Positions 1-7,400 of a stretch of 19,844 bases of DNA are shown one piece after another (positions within the stretch are counted from its first letter, which is position 1; each line of letters starts with the position of its first letter). The notes below the pieces were generated by a model. It was not told the origin of the DNA. It searched no databases and was given only the letters and a program-made list of their open reading frames with translations. Location: assembly GCA_964493985.1 (NCBI GenBank), contig CAZBQL010000058.1, forward strand, positions 1-19,844. The letters run 5' to 3'. The position numbers and the translations under genes are program-made. Origin of the DNA: MGML01 sp964493985. GTDB lineage: Bacteria > Chloroflexota > Dehalococcoidia > Dehalococcoidales > UBA2162.

Positions 1-32
1 TGCGTCTTGATCAATCATTGAAGAATAGATAA
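1..32. other. Short sequence downstream of cobQ; nothing assignable
   Basis: Only 32 bases lie beyond the cobQ stop. They contain a perfect 8-bp palindrome TTGATCAA (7-14). The next gene of the cluster, perhaps a nucleotide-loop gene of cobalamin assembly, would lie outside the window. No call is possible here. Confidence 0.3.
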
Positions 33-1565
33 TTACCGAATGCCATCCTCGATTATCCGGTATATCAATTGCATATCGAGGCTGCCGCGTACCAGGTCGG
101 CCAGCTTATCATATTCGCGGTCTTTTTCCTCTATATTGTGCGCTTCGTGCACCGGCATCCTGTGGTATTTCCGAAGTGAGTCCATGAAACCAGCCCTGAA
201 AGCATCCTTATTAAAAATGCCATGTATATACGTACCCAGTACAGTACCTTCAGCGTTAATGGCGCCGTCGTTGTATCCGGCTTTACCGTCCGGTGTCTGC
301 AAAATATGGAAAGGACTGGCTTCGTTATTTTCGATAGATTCTCCCATATGTATTTCATAGCCTTCTATTTCTTTACCTTCAGCCTGGGACAGAATACCCT
401 TATCTGTAATCACCTTTCCTTCCACCTGGGTGGTGGTCTTTTCCCGGTTGAATGCGGTCACTATATCCAGAAGATTCAGACCCTGGATTGGACCTTCCGA
501 GGATTCTACTTCATATGGGTCATCCAGCCTTTTTCCAAGCATCTGGTATCCGCCGCATATTCCCATTACCGGGGTCCCACTCTTATTCAACCGGACTATC
601 TCATCAGCCAGGCCGGTATCCTGCAGGAAATTAAGGTCCGCGACAGTGCTTTTACTTCCCGGGATAATTATCAATTCAGGACTCACCAGATGTCGACAGT
701 CCGCAATGTAACGCACGCTGCAGCCTTCTCTTTCCAGGGGATCGAAGTCATCATAATTCGATATGTGTGGCAGCTTGATCACTGCTACATCAAGATTTCC
801 ACCGGCTCCGTTCTGCTGTCTCTCGTCCAGGTAGACCGAGTCTTCCTGGGCTATAGCGATATTACGGAAATAAGGGACAACTCCGACACAGGGAATGCCT
901 GATCTTTCCTCGATGAATTTTATACCTGACTCGAACAGCGAAATATCGCCCCTGAACTTGTTGATTACCAGGCCTTTCACCAGCTTCCTTTCTTCCGGTT
1001 CAAGCAAATCGACGGTACCGATAAGAGAGGCGAATATCCCTCCCCTGTCGATGTCACCCACCAGCAGTACCGGCGAGTTAGCCAGCCTGGCTATCCGCAT
1101 GTTAACGATTTCCCTGTCCTTAAGGTTTATCTCGGCAGCGCTTCCTGCGCCTTCGATAACCACCACGTCGTAGGCAGACCTGAGACGGTCCAGCGCTTCC
1201 GAGACTATTTTTAGCAATTCGGTTTTATGCTCATAGTATTTCCTCGCCTGGAGAGTTTCCATCACCTTACCCATGACGATAACCTGCGACTTGCTGTCGG
1301 CTTCCGGTTTCAGGAGTATCGGGTTCATATCGACCGTTGGTTCTATCCCCGCGGCTTCGGCCTGGACCACCTGGGCACGCCCGATCTCGCCGCCTTCCCT
1401 GGTAACAAATGAGTTTAACGACATATTCTGTGATTTGAACGGTGCTACCTTATATCCATCCTGTTTCAGAATGCGGCATAACGCCGTTACGAGTATACTC
1501 TTCCCGGCTGAAGAAGCGGTGCCCTGCACCATCAATACCCTGGCTTTACTTCCTTTGCTTATCAT
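33..1565 (-). CDS. cobQ: Cobyric acid synthase CobQ (CbiP)
   Basis: Glutamine-dependent amidase that amidates side chains b, d, e and g of adenosylcobyrinic acid a,c-diamide to give adenosylcobyric acid, using ATP. The N-terminal dethiobiotin-synthetase-like half carries the P-loop-like segment QGTASSAGKS near residue 16, then a conserved KSQNMSLNS block near residue 45. The C-terminal class I glutamine amidotransferase half shows the nucleophile Cys in MGICGGYQM (about residue 337) and the catalytic His in GTYIHGIF. About 510 residues is the normal family length. A TTG at 1571 lies in frame, but it is only 3 nt from the GAGG, while ATG at 1565 is 9 nt away; ATG is preferred. The start overlaps the end of cobD, which suggests translational coupling. 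It is the last gene of the cluster visible here, and transcription leaves the window. Family assignment is secure. Confidence 0.96.
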   Translation of the reverse strand: MISKGSKARVLMVQGTASSAGKSILVTALCRILKQDGYKVAPFKSQNMSLNSFVTREGGEIGRAQVVQAEAAGIEPTVDMNPILLKPEADSKSQVIVMGKVMETLQARKYYEHKTELLKIVSEALDRLRSAYDVVVIEGAGSAAEINLKDREIVNMRIARLANSPVLLVGDIDRGGIFASLIGTVDLLEPEERKLVKGLVINKFRGDISLFESGIKFIEERSGIPCVGVVPYFRNIAIAQEDSVYLDERQQNGAGGNLDVAVIKLPHISNYDDFDPLEREGCSVRYIADCRHLVSPELIIIPGSKSTVADLNFLQDTGLADEIVRLNKSGTPVMGICGGYQMLGKRLDDPYEVESSEGPIQGLNLLDIVTAFNREKTTTQVEGKVITDKGILSQAEGKEIEGYEIHMGESIENNEASPFHILQTPDGKAGYNDGAINAEGTVLGTYIHGIFNKDAFRAGFMDSLRKYHRMPVHEAHNIEEKDREYDKLADLVRGSLDMQLIYRIIEDGIR

Positions 1566-2649
1566 TAACAAATTCCTCTATAGCGGCTATCAGCTTACGG
1601 TTTTGATTATGAGACCGTGGAGCGATGCGTATATATTGCGGCAGGCCGAACGATGTGCAGTCCCTGACTAGTGTTTTATTGTTGATCAGGAGTCTTTTTC
1701 TGAACTCGGCAGCATTATTTACCTTCACCAGGAAATAATTGGCGTCGGACGGAACGCATACGAAGCCCAACTTTTCCAGGTTTGTCACTAGATATCGTTT
1801 CTCCCTGAACACCAACTCACGACTCTTTTCGAGATACGCCTTACTCTGTAAAGCTGTGATACCTGCCCTCTGCGCTATTACGTTCACATTCCAGGGAGGG
1901 CAGACCCGACTCAGTACGCTGATTACCTCTTCTCCCGCAATAGCATACCCCAGGCGTAGTCCTGCAAGGGCATAGTCCTTGGTCATAGAGCGTAATATCA
2001 GCAGGTTTTTTTTTTCAATATATCCGGTAGACGACCAGGCTCGGTTGACGAATGAAATATACGCTTCATCAAGAACGACCAGTGATTCTGACACTGTTGA
2101 GAGTATTCTATCGAATTCATCTCTTTTCAGGTAGTAGCCCGTCGGATTATTCGGATTGCACAGAAATATTACTTTAGGCTTTTCAGTCTTGATCTGCTTT
2201 ATCAGTGCATCTATATCAGGTCTGAAATCATCTTCCGCCGACGTGAGAAATGCATTAACTTCAGCGCCTGCGATTTCGCAGGATAAACGATATTCACCAT
2301 ATGTAGGCTCTACCAGCAGTATCCTGTCTTTTTCACCGAGATACGCTGTCATAGCCAGTCGGATTATCTCGGTTGAACCGCTGCACACCAGTACATTGTT
2401 CTCAGACACTCCGTTAATACGGGCGATCTCTCTCCTGAGGAGGGTAGATCGCGAATCGGGATACCTGGATAAATCCCTGGCTGTAACCTGTCGCAATATT
2501 CCGGGCGGCATTCCGGCAGGATTGGTACATACGCTGAAATCGATTATCTCATCGGGTCCCATTCCAAGCGTTTCCAGTTCCGCCTGATCGAACCCGCCGT
2601 GAATTCCCTTTCCAAGATTCGAAACAGCTTTTCTAGGCTTCAAGAGCAT
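1546..2649 (-). CDS. cobD: Threonine-phosphate decarboxylase CobD (PLP-dependent, HisC-like)
   Basis: PLP enzyme of aminotransferase fold class I that decarboxylates L-threonine O-3-phosphate to (R)-1-amino-2-propanol phosphate, the arm that CbiB attaches to cobyric acid. Visible features are the HGG near the N-terminus followed by DFSVCTNPAG, typical of CobD rather than plain HisC; the NPNNPTG motif; the DEAY aspartate that contacts the PLP ring nitrogen; and the Schiff-base Lys in SMTKDYALAGLRLGY (about residue 224). A GTG at 2679 is an in-frame alternative, but ATG 2649 has an AAGGGGGTG Shine-Dalgarno immediately upstream, so 367 residues is preferred. The start lies inside cbiB and the end inside cobQ. 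Histidinol-phosphate aminotransferase is the main alternative by family; the neighbours argue for CobD. Confidence 0.9.
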   Translation of the reverse strand: MLLKPRKAVSNLGKGIHGGFDQAELETLGMGPDEIIDFSVCTNPAGMPPGILRQVTARDLSRYPDSRSTLLRREIARINGVSENNVLVCSGSTEIIRLAMTAYLGEKDRILLVEPTYGEYRLSCEIAGAEVNAFLTSAEDDFRPDIDALIKQIKTEKPKVIFLCNPNNPTGYYLKRDEFDRILSTVSESLVVLDEAYISFVNRAWSSTGYIEKKNLLILRSMTKDYALAGLRLGYAIAGEEVISVLSRVCPPWNVNVIAQRAGITALQSKAYLEKSRELVFREKRYLVTNLEKLGFVCVPSDANYFLVKVNNAAEFRKRLLINNKTLVRDCTSFGLPQYIRIAPRSHNQNRKLIAAIEEFVNDKQRK

Positions 2650-3568
2650 ACCACACCCCCTTGATTCCAATGCTGACACAGCACCATAGCAGGCATGTTA
2701 CTATCATAAGCAGTAAACCATTGGATATCGATGATGGATCAGGCTCTTTGCCTGTATGTCCCAGCCTGTAATGTCCTGGCTTTTCCAGTCGTATTCCGAG
2801 CGCTCCCGCTGCAGTAGACATTGTCCAACCGGCATTCGGGCTGGCTGTCTTATTATGATCGCTTAGCATGGTTTTCCAGGCTTTTCTCCCGTTTTTCCTC
2901 GTTATATACGCGGTCACCACGAGAAGCAGTCCTGCCAGACGTGCCGGAATATAATTCAGGATATCGTCCAGTCGCGCCGCGAATTTTCCTGTGTATTCAT
3001 ACTCCCCATGATACCCTATCCTCGAATCGAATGTGTTTATCACACGATAAGCAATCGCACCCGGCACACCGAAGATCAGCCAGTAGAACAGCGGTGCTAC
3101 CAGGCTGTCCGTTATACTCTCAGCCTCCATTTCCACGATAGCCGATGTTATCTGTTCCTGGTTAAGATTGGCTGTATCGCGACTTACCAGGTATGAAGTC
3201 TCTTTCCTGGCGTCGGAAATTTTGCCATCATCCAGCAGTCTTTTTACGTTATTCGCCAGTTGGTACAGGGTCCTGATGGAGAACGTGGATTTCAGGAGTA
3301 GAGCGGCGACGATAATAAAACCAATAGTCGACCAGTCCTTGAGATAGTACAGCAGGAAAAACACGGGAGCGGTAAATAAGGCAGCCGTTAAAACAACAAT
3401 TAACATACCGTAAGTGAACTGCAGTGCCGATCCTTTCCCGGGCACTGCTCTTAACAGAAATGAAATAACATTTCCTATCCAAGTCACCGGATGAAGAAAA
3501 ACGGGATATTCTCCTATCAGCAGGTCGATGACCAGCGCCAGGGGTAAAATATACAGATACACAAGCAT
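2633..3568 (-). CDS. cbiB: Adenosylcobinamide-phosphate synthase CbiB
   Basis: Integral membrane protein that joins adenosylcobyric acid and aminopropanol phosphate (made by CobD) to give adenosylcobinamide phosphate. The N-terminus has the family signature with DLLIGEYP and HPVTWIGN (residues about 13-32). The central block contains SRDTANL and the EMEAESITDS segment, followed by PLFYWLIFGVPGAIAYRVINT, all strongly conserved in CbiB. Several hydrophobic helices are evident (about residues 1-20, 45-70, 75-92, 205-222 and the C-terminal 280-305). Length 311 is normal. ATG at 3568 has AAGGA about 10 nt upstream. The gene overlaps the start of cobD (ATG 2649) by 17 bp, consistent with one transcript. 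The same protein is called CobD in Pseudomonas-style nomenclature. Confidence 0.95.
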   Translation of the reverse strand: MLVYLYILPLALVIDLLIGEYPVFLHPVTWIGNVISFLLRAVPGKGSALQFTYGMLIVVLTAALFTAPVFFLLYYLKDWSTIGFIIVAALLLKSTFSIRTLYQLANNVKRLLDDGKISDARKETSYLVSRDTANLNQEQITSAIVEMEAESITDSLVAPLFYWLIFGVPGAIAYRVINTFDSRIGYHGEYEYTGKFAARLDDILNYIPARLAGLLLVVTAYITRKNGRKAWKTMLSDHNKTASPNAGWTMSTAAGALGIRLEKPGHYRLGHTGKEPDPSSISNGLLLMIVTCLLWCCVSIGIKGVWYALEA

Positions 3569-3648
3569 ATACGGTTGTTCCTTTATGGAATCTGTGATAA
3601 TTCGATTTCAGTTTTTTGCGCAGTATATTCGGGTACTATCAAAGACGT

Positions 3649-4431
3649 CTATTTCTTTGACACTTCCCGCAGTTCGTAATCAATTCGTTCCTGTTCCAGC
3701 CTTGATATAAGCCTGGAAGCTTCATTCTCAACACAGACGACGAGTGGTTTAAGGCCGCACTTAGCCGCCTCGATAGCAGCCTCGATCGCGCCGAATTGGT
3801 AAAAATCCACGCCGGCTTTATTCAAAGCGGCATAAGATTCCAGCCCCATCGAAACTATGAACTGACTTCCCTTGATGTGTCTGTTCAGGGCATCGTAATT
3901 TACCTTTCCAGAACCGCCCTTCTCGATTCCCGGGACTATCGCGATCACCACTTTCCCTATTTCAAGTGAGACAATTCCTCTTATATCTGAAATTCCGATA
4001 TCGTCACCCGCCTTCGCAGCGGTGGTGGCTTTACCTGTTGCACCCGCATCGGTATCTGAGGTGGCAAATAGCAGTCCGTCTCTCATCCTGAGTCCTACCT
4101 GCTGGTCCTTTTTCAGGTCGTCAGCCGCTATCGCAGCACTGACGGATATACTGTTCACAGCCCGCTGTATCGAGATGCTGTAATTATTCAGCTCCTTCAG
4201 TTCCTTGATTACCCAGTTTATACCCTCATTTGTTACCTTGTAACTCGAACGCCCCCTGGATATCAACATGTCATCCTTGATAAGCTGGGCAATATAGTCC
4301 GATACCGCCTGCGGGGTTATATCGAGTTTCCTGGCAATCTCCCTCTGCTGGATCTCGGGGCCCCTGTCCGCGATTTCAGCAAGGATCTGGAACTTGGTCG
4401 TAAGGTTTTTATTGCGCAATACTTCGATCAT
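3649..4431 (-). CDS. Winged-helix transcriptional regulator with C-terminal sensor-like domain, in the cob cluster
   Basis: 260 residues. Residues about 1-75 form a winged HTH of MarR/ArsR type: a helix pair with QQREIARKLDITPQAVSDYIAQL is the recognition unit, and the wing contains SRGRSSYKVT. A linker of about 70 residues (helical, then Ala/Gly/Thr-rich) leads to an alpha/beta domain (about 150-255) with VSLEIGKVVIAIVPGIEKGGSG, then an alternating strand/helix pattern ending with PLVVCVENEASRLISRL. I recognise this arrangement from archaeal and Chloroflexota proteins of uncharacterised function, but cannot name the ligand. It lies between cobO and cbiB on the same strand, so corrinoid-linked regulation is the obvious inference. 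The start at ATG 4431 has GGTG just upstream. An extended -10 promoter and a TTGATCAA palindrome precede it. Confidence 0.75.
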   Translation of the reverse strand: MIEVLRNKNLTTKFQILAEIADRGPEIQQREIARKLDITPQAVSDYIAQLIKDDMLISRGRSSYKVTNEGINWVIKELKELNNYSISIQRAVNSISVSAAIAADDLKKDQQVGLRMRDGLLFATSDTDAGATGKATTAAKAGDDIGISDIRGIVSLEIGKVVIAIVPGIEKGGSGKVNYDALNRHIKGSQFIVSMGLESYAALNKAGVDFYQFGAIEAAIEAAKCGLKPLVVCVENEASRLISRLEQERIDYELREVSKK

Positions 4432-4443
4432 AATTCACCACGC

Positions 4444-4451
4444 TTGATCAA
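4444..4451. promoter_or_regulatory. Palindrome TTGATCAA in the leader of the wHTH regulator
   Basis: Perfect 8-bp palindrome between the predicted transcription start (near 4471) and ATG 4431 of the wHTH gene. I saw a second TTGATCAA at 7-14, just past cobQ. It may be an autoregulatory site, but an 8-mer can recur by chance in 20 kb. Confidence 0.25.
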
Positions 4452-4477
4452 ACTACAAGTAAGGTAGATTTTCCCTC

Positions 4478-4486
4478 ATTATAGCA
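4478..4486 (-). promoter_or_regulatory. Extended -10 promoter for the wHTH regulator
   Basis: Read on the minus strand, TGCTATAAT is a perfect extended -10 element (TGn-TATAAT). The -35 region 17-18 nt upstream (TTGTTG or TGTTGC) is poor, as is usual with extended -10 promoters. Predicted transcription begins near 4471, about 40 nt before ATG 4431. It gives the regulator, and probably cbiB-cobD-cobQ, a promoter separate from that of cobO. Confidence 0.5.
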
Positions 4487-4558
4487 AGTGTGAGGTATAA
4501 GCAACAATTTAGGTAAATATTTGATCGCATTATGGAGTACATTACCGTCACCCCGCAC

Positions 4559-4589
4559 CCTCCCTTCCCGTGACGACCGGGAAGGGAGG
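4559..4589. terminator. Strong 12-bp hairpin between cobO and the wHTH gene
   Basis: CCTCCCTTCCCG (4559-4570) and its perfect reverse complement CGGGAAGGGAGG (4578-4589) enclose a 7-nt loop. It lies 31 bp after the cobO stop on the transcribed strand. There is no U-tract on either side, so it may be a weak or factor-dependent terminator, an mRNA-stabilising stem, or a dispersed palindromic repeat. Outer TCACC/GGTGA arms (near 4548 and 4593) extend it imperfectly. Confidence 0.5.
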
Positions 4590-4620
4590 CGAGGTGAATG
4601 GAATGAGTGAACGCCAATTG

Positions 4621-5190
4621 TCAGAATTCTATTCCCGGTTGTGCTTCGATACCGTTATTGAAATGATGCTTGATCTCGGTAAACTCGGTTACCATATCGG
4701 CAAATTCGATTAACTCATCTGGCATATCCCGCCCCGTAATCACCACATGCTCTTTATCCGGCCTGTTTCGTAGTACACTGATAACCTCCTGCACATCAAG
4801 CCATCCGTATTTCAGAGGATAGCTCAACTCATCCAGGACAACCATATCGTACTCGCCGGAGGCGATTGTATTTGCCGCACGACTCCACAATTCCCTCGAC
4901 AAGCGAATACTTTTTTTGACATCGCCGGCAACCCCGGGGATAACAAATCCGGCGCCGCCGGCGATTATTTCCAGACCTATCCGCCTGGCAGCCCGATGTT
5001 CGCCGAAATTAGCCTTGGTATTCTTCACGAACTGAAGCATGATTACTTTCCTGTCATGTCCCCAGGCACGCAACATCAACCCCATAGCGGCTGTTGTTTT
5101 CCCCTTGCCGTTTCCGGTATTAATTAATACAAGGCCATGATCTTTACCGGTATTTTCTTCGTCAGTTTTTCCGGTTGATTTCTCCGCCAT
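4621..5190 (-). CDS. cobO: Cob(I)yrinic acid a,c-diamide adenosyltransferase (CobO/CobA/BtuR type)
   Basis: Transfers the 5'-deoxyadenosyl group of ATP to the cobalt of reduced corrinoids. The unusual P-loop TGNGKGKTTAAMG (residues about 25-37) is the hallmark of the CobA/BtuR family. It is followed by RAWGHDRKVIMLQFVKN, the Walker B-like VVLDELSYPLKYGWLD, and the family C-terminus with VVITGRDMPDELIEFADMVTE. 189 residues is the usual length. The first 18 residues are Lys/Glu/Asp-rich and probably disordered. ATG 5190 has GAGG 5 nt upstream. It is the first gene of the minus-strand cobalamin cluster and has its own consensus promoter (5263-5291). The leader of about 66 nt is too short for a cobalamin riboswitch, so control is more likely at transcription initiation. 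Confidence 0.95.
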   Translation of the reverse strand: MAEKSTGKTDEENTGKDHGLVLINTGNGKGKTTAAMGLMLRAWGHDRKVIMLQFVKNTKANFGEHRAARRIGLEIIAGGAGFVIPGVAGDVKKSIRLSRELWSRAANTIASGEYDMVVLDELSYPLKYGWLDVQEVISVLRNRPDKEHVVITGRDMPDELIEFADMVTEFTEIKHHFNNGIEAQPGIEF

Positions 5191-5262
5191 ATATCCTCAA
5201 ATTTACATTAATGCAGTATCTGGTTAATCTATTTTACTTGCGTAATATCAATTATACTTGAC

Positions 5263-5291
5263 ATTATATACTGTGACATGTCATCTGTCAA
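5263..5291 (-). promoter_or_regulatory. Consensus sigma-70 promoter of cobO with palindromic operator in the spacer
   Basis: On the minus strand: TTGACA (5291-5286), exactly 17 bp, then TATAAT (5268-5263), both perfect hexamers. The spacer contains the perfect 10-bp palindrome TGACATGTCA (5274-5283). A TGTCAA (minus strand, plus coordinates 5258-5263) also follows, so the half-site TGACA occurs four times in alternating orientation. Predicted transcription start is near 5256, about 66 nt before ATG 5190. A perfect promoter overlaid by a palindrome is the standard layout of a repressor-controlled promoter. Confidence 0.75.
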
Positions 5292-5375
5292 TACTTAATA
5301 ACATCAATCATATATTGATGGTTGTATTTTGTCATCTCTTTGAAAATGAAGTGCTGTGTCAAAATGAAAAAAATG

Positions 5376-5504
5376 TGTCATTCTGAGCGTAGCGAAGAAT
5401 CCCGTCTCAGTGTTAATCAATCCCTGTTTATTTCCCTAGGTTTATATTTTTGGGGTATGCAACGAGATTCTTCGTCCACGACTCCGTCGGGACTCAGGAT
5501 GACA
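5376..5504. repeat. 129-bp inverted-repeat element (MITE/REP-like)
   Basis: The left end has TGTCATTCTGAG (5376-5387) and GAAGAATC (5394-5401). The right end has the matching GATTCTTC (5466-5473) and CTCAGGATGACA (5493-5504). The terminal arms pair with one mismatch over 12 bp. A similar TGTCATTCTGAGCG...GAAGAATC motif is familiar to me as a dispersed palindromic repeat in several bacterial groups. The interior (about 65 bp) has no gene. It sits upstream of the cobO promoter and downstream of the radical SAM gene, whose stop is at 5540. Confidence 0.7.
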
Positions 5505-5539
5505 GCTTATGTATACGGATTCTGCCAGCAAAATATTGA

Positions 5540-6607
5540 CTATAAATATGCTTCCCTGTTGTTCATAGCTTCGAGTCGATGCCATTTCTGGACAATGTCT
5601 ACTTTTGTCCAAAGTCGTTCATCATCCTGTTTTCCATATTTTTCAGCGAAATACCTGACCGGGATCTCGAAATTCATTTTCATCCCCGGGGTACTCCGTT
5701 TGATGAAATTATCGATGATTTTCTCTACACCGTCTTCCTTTACGTTTCCAAGGCACCACCATTCGGCAATCTCACCGAAATTGGGATAAACATTAAAATC
5801 TGCATCTACCATGAAGGCAAGGATTTCGGATTCTTCATTCAGAGGATTATCTTCCTCAAGAAGTGAAGGCAGTAATTCCGCTTCTGTTTTCCACAGTGTA
5901 TGTGTATTCTCAGAATTGAAATGTTTTAATGTCTTATCAACAAGATACTTAGGTAGTTTAGAAATATCGCTTCTCCTGAATCTGATATCTTCCAAATTAA
6001 ATCCGGCTCCGATTGGATTCGTTGTATTCAGAAAACAGGTAAATTCCTTTCCGAGAGCGTTCACCCGTTCCTCAAGCCGGATATCCTTCAGCACCCGGTA
6101 CAGCCTGCTAATATCATCGATAATCGTTGAAAAAGGGAATATCTGTATCCTCGGTACTATTTCATTCTCAAGTAGAATATCGATCGCCTGTAAATGTTCT
6201 TTGTAGGCGTCTTTTCTTCCTTTAAAGTAATCAGTGTTCTCTTCAGTTCCAAAAAGCGTTAATTGTACTATCTCTACTCCAAGTTCTCGTAGCCACGGAG
6301 CATAACTCTCATCCCTCGCCAGCCGCCAGATACTTGCCAGTTCGAATCGCGGGACCTTACCGGTACTCAGCCGATTTTCCAGTTCCCACAATTCCCGGTA
6401 ATTATCCGGATAATCAGGTTCACGGTACCAGGTGTTGAATACCAGTTCCTCGAAGAAAGGTTTCCCGTCTCTTTCATACTCTTTGAACTGTTTGGCAAGC
6501 CAGATGAAGTCTTCCACCGGCGTATTCGCATTCCTGTCGTGCCTTAACCAGCAATGCTTGCACCGGTTCGGGCAGCCGTACATATCCATTATTACTGCTG
6601 CTTTCAT
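5540..6607 (-). CDS. Radical SAM protein with degenerate SPASM-like C-terminus
   Basis: 355 residues. CGCPN-type cluster motif at the extreme N-terminus: Cys12, Cys16 and Cys19 in GCPNRCKHCW give the canonical CX3CX2C that binds the SAM-cleaving [4Fe-4S] cluster. A TIM-barrel-like pattern follows (ELVFNTWYREPDYP, VEIVQLTLFGTEE, IVPRIQIFPFST). Near residue 290 is a segment resembling the start of a SPASM domain (FMVDADFNVYPNFG, then EWWCLGNV), but the cysteines expected there for auxiliary clusters are missing, except one. The open frame extends to 6694, but ATG 6607 has GGAG 7 nt upstream and places the cysteine motif where the family has it. A good promoter lies upstream. The substrate is unknown; no peptide precursor is adjacent. 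Confidence 0.85.
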   Translation of the reverse strand: MKAAVIMDMYGCPNRCKHCWLRHDRNANTPVEDFIWLAKQFKEYERDGKPFFEELVFNTWYREPDYPDNYRELWELENRLSTGKVPRFELASIWRLARDESYAPWLRELGVEIVQLTLFGTEENTDYFKGRKDAYKEHLQAIDILLENEIVPRIQIFPFSTIIDDISRLYRVLKDIRLEERVNALGKEFTCFLNTTNPIGAGFNLEDIRFRRSDISKLPKYLVDKTLKHFNSENTHTLWKTEAELLPSLLEEDNPLNEESEILAFMVDADFNVYPNFGEIAEWWCLGNVKEDGVEKIIDNFIKRSTPGMKMNFEIPVRYFAEKYGKQDDERLWTKVDIVQKWHRLEAMNNREAYL

Positions 6608-6655
6608 TTGGATACTCCAAAAGGATGATACTCTCTCACAAATGATGTACTTAAA

Positions 6656-6684
6656 AGAATACAGTGAAACTTGTTGATGGTCAA
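6656..6684 (-). promoter_or_regulatory. Promoter of the radical SAM gene
   Basis: Minus strand TTGACC (6684-6679), 17 bp, TATTCT (6661-6656). Predicted start near 6649, about 42 nt ahead of ATG 6607, which has its own GGAG. It separates this gene from the upstream Nudix gene, which ends at 6714. Confidence 0.55.
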
Positions 6685-6713
6685 GAGGAAACAAGCTTAT
6701 CTGGACACGGATA

Positions 6714-7286
6714 TTAGTCTTTTTTCGATGCCCTCGACCATAAATCCAGGAATTGAGTAATAATCCGGGCGGTCGCTCCCCAGATTATCCTGTTGTCACA
6801 GTAGTAGAAATAGCCGTCGCTGGTGCCGTCATTCGCAGGGTCATCTTCCTGCCGCAGGGTATTTTTGTCCAGAAGAGAAGTAACAGGGACTGTGAATATC
6901 TCATCGACCTCTACCGGATCGATATTCAATTCGCACGGCCAGGGTATTACGCCGACATATGGTGTGATCAGGTAATTAGTATGCATGGTCGGTCTGTCGT
7001 CGAGAGCTCCGAGAATCTCGACCGTATCTGTGCAAAGCCCTATTTCCTCGGTGCACTCCCTTAGAGCGGTGTCCAGCGGTGTCGCATCATGCTTCTCACA
7101 TCGCCCGCCGGGAAAAGATACCTGCCCCTTGTGGTCTCTCAGCGTATCGGTCCGCTTGGTGAAAAGCAGATGGTATTCACCGTCTTTTTCGAGTAACGGT
7201 ATTAAAACGGCGGACGGTATCAGGGAATCATCCTCTATCTCCAGCCTGTCTCTCTCTGAAAGTATCTTCTTAAGTTTCTTCTTCAT
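6714..7286 (-). CDS. CoA pyrophosphatase-type Nudix hydrolase
   Basis: Nudix hydrolase predicted to cleave coenzyme A or its derivatives to 3',5'-ADP and phosphopantetheine. The NuCoA signature is clear: LLFTKRTDTLRDHKGQVSFPGG (residues about 40-61) runs straight into the Nudix box GRCEKHDATPLDTALRECTEEIGL (61-84), with the metal-binding REx2-3EE core at 76-81. 190 residues is typical of the YeaB/NudL group. No strong Shine-Dalgarno precedes ATG 7286; the upstream DNA is a TCTCTATATCTA-type simple repeat (about 7287-7307). A divergent gene starts at 7447. Specificity rests on the motif only. Confidence 0.88.
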   Translation of the reverse strand: MKKKLKKILSERDRLEIEDDSLIPSAVLIPLLEKDGEYHLLFTKRTDTLRDHKGQVSFPGGRCEKHDATPLDTALRECTEEIGLCTDTVEILGALDDRPTMHTNYLITPYVGVIPWPCELNIDPVEVDEIFTVPVTSLLDKNTLRQEDDPANDGTSDGYFYYCDNRIIWGATARIITQFLDLWSRASKKD

Positions 7287-7307
7287 CTCTATATCTATCT
7301 CTATATT
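7287..7307. repeat. Short CTATAT/CTCTAT simple repeat upstream of the Nudix gene
   Basis: The 21 bp directly before ATG 7286 (minus) alternate CTCTATAT and CTATCTCT units. It occupies the place where a Shine-Dalgarno should be, and length changes here could alter expression. Nothing more can be supported. Confidence 0.4.
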
Positions 7308-7400
7308 TCATAGTATCACCCCCAGGCGAGGTAGTACAATGAAAATTACTCGATAGACAGCATGGTGTACACAGGCTTCAATCAAACAGATACGATAATG

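Noticed and set aside
222..902. Long plus-strand open frame of 226 codons inside cobQ
   Set aside because: It lies wholly antisense to a secure CobQ gene, has low-complexity aromatic-rich composition and no recognisable domain.
5191..5262. Cobalamin riboswitch in the cobO leader
   Set aside because: The leader from the predicted start is about 66 nt, and I see no conserved B12-box-like segment; it is far shorter than known cobalamin riboswitches.
5322..5789. Plus-strand open frame of 155 codons across the inverted-repeat element
   Set aside because: It reads through the palindromic repeat and then antisense to the radical SAM gene; no domain or start signals.
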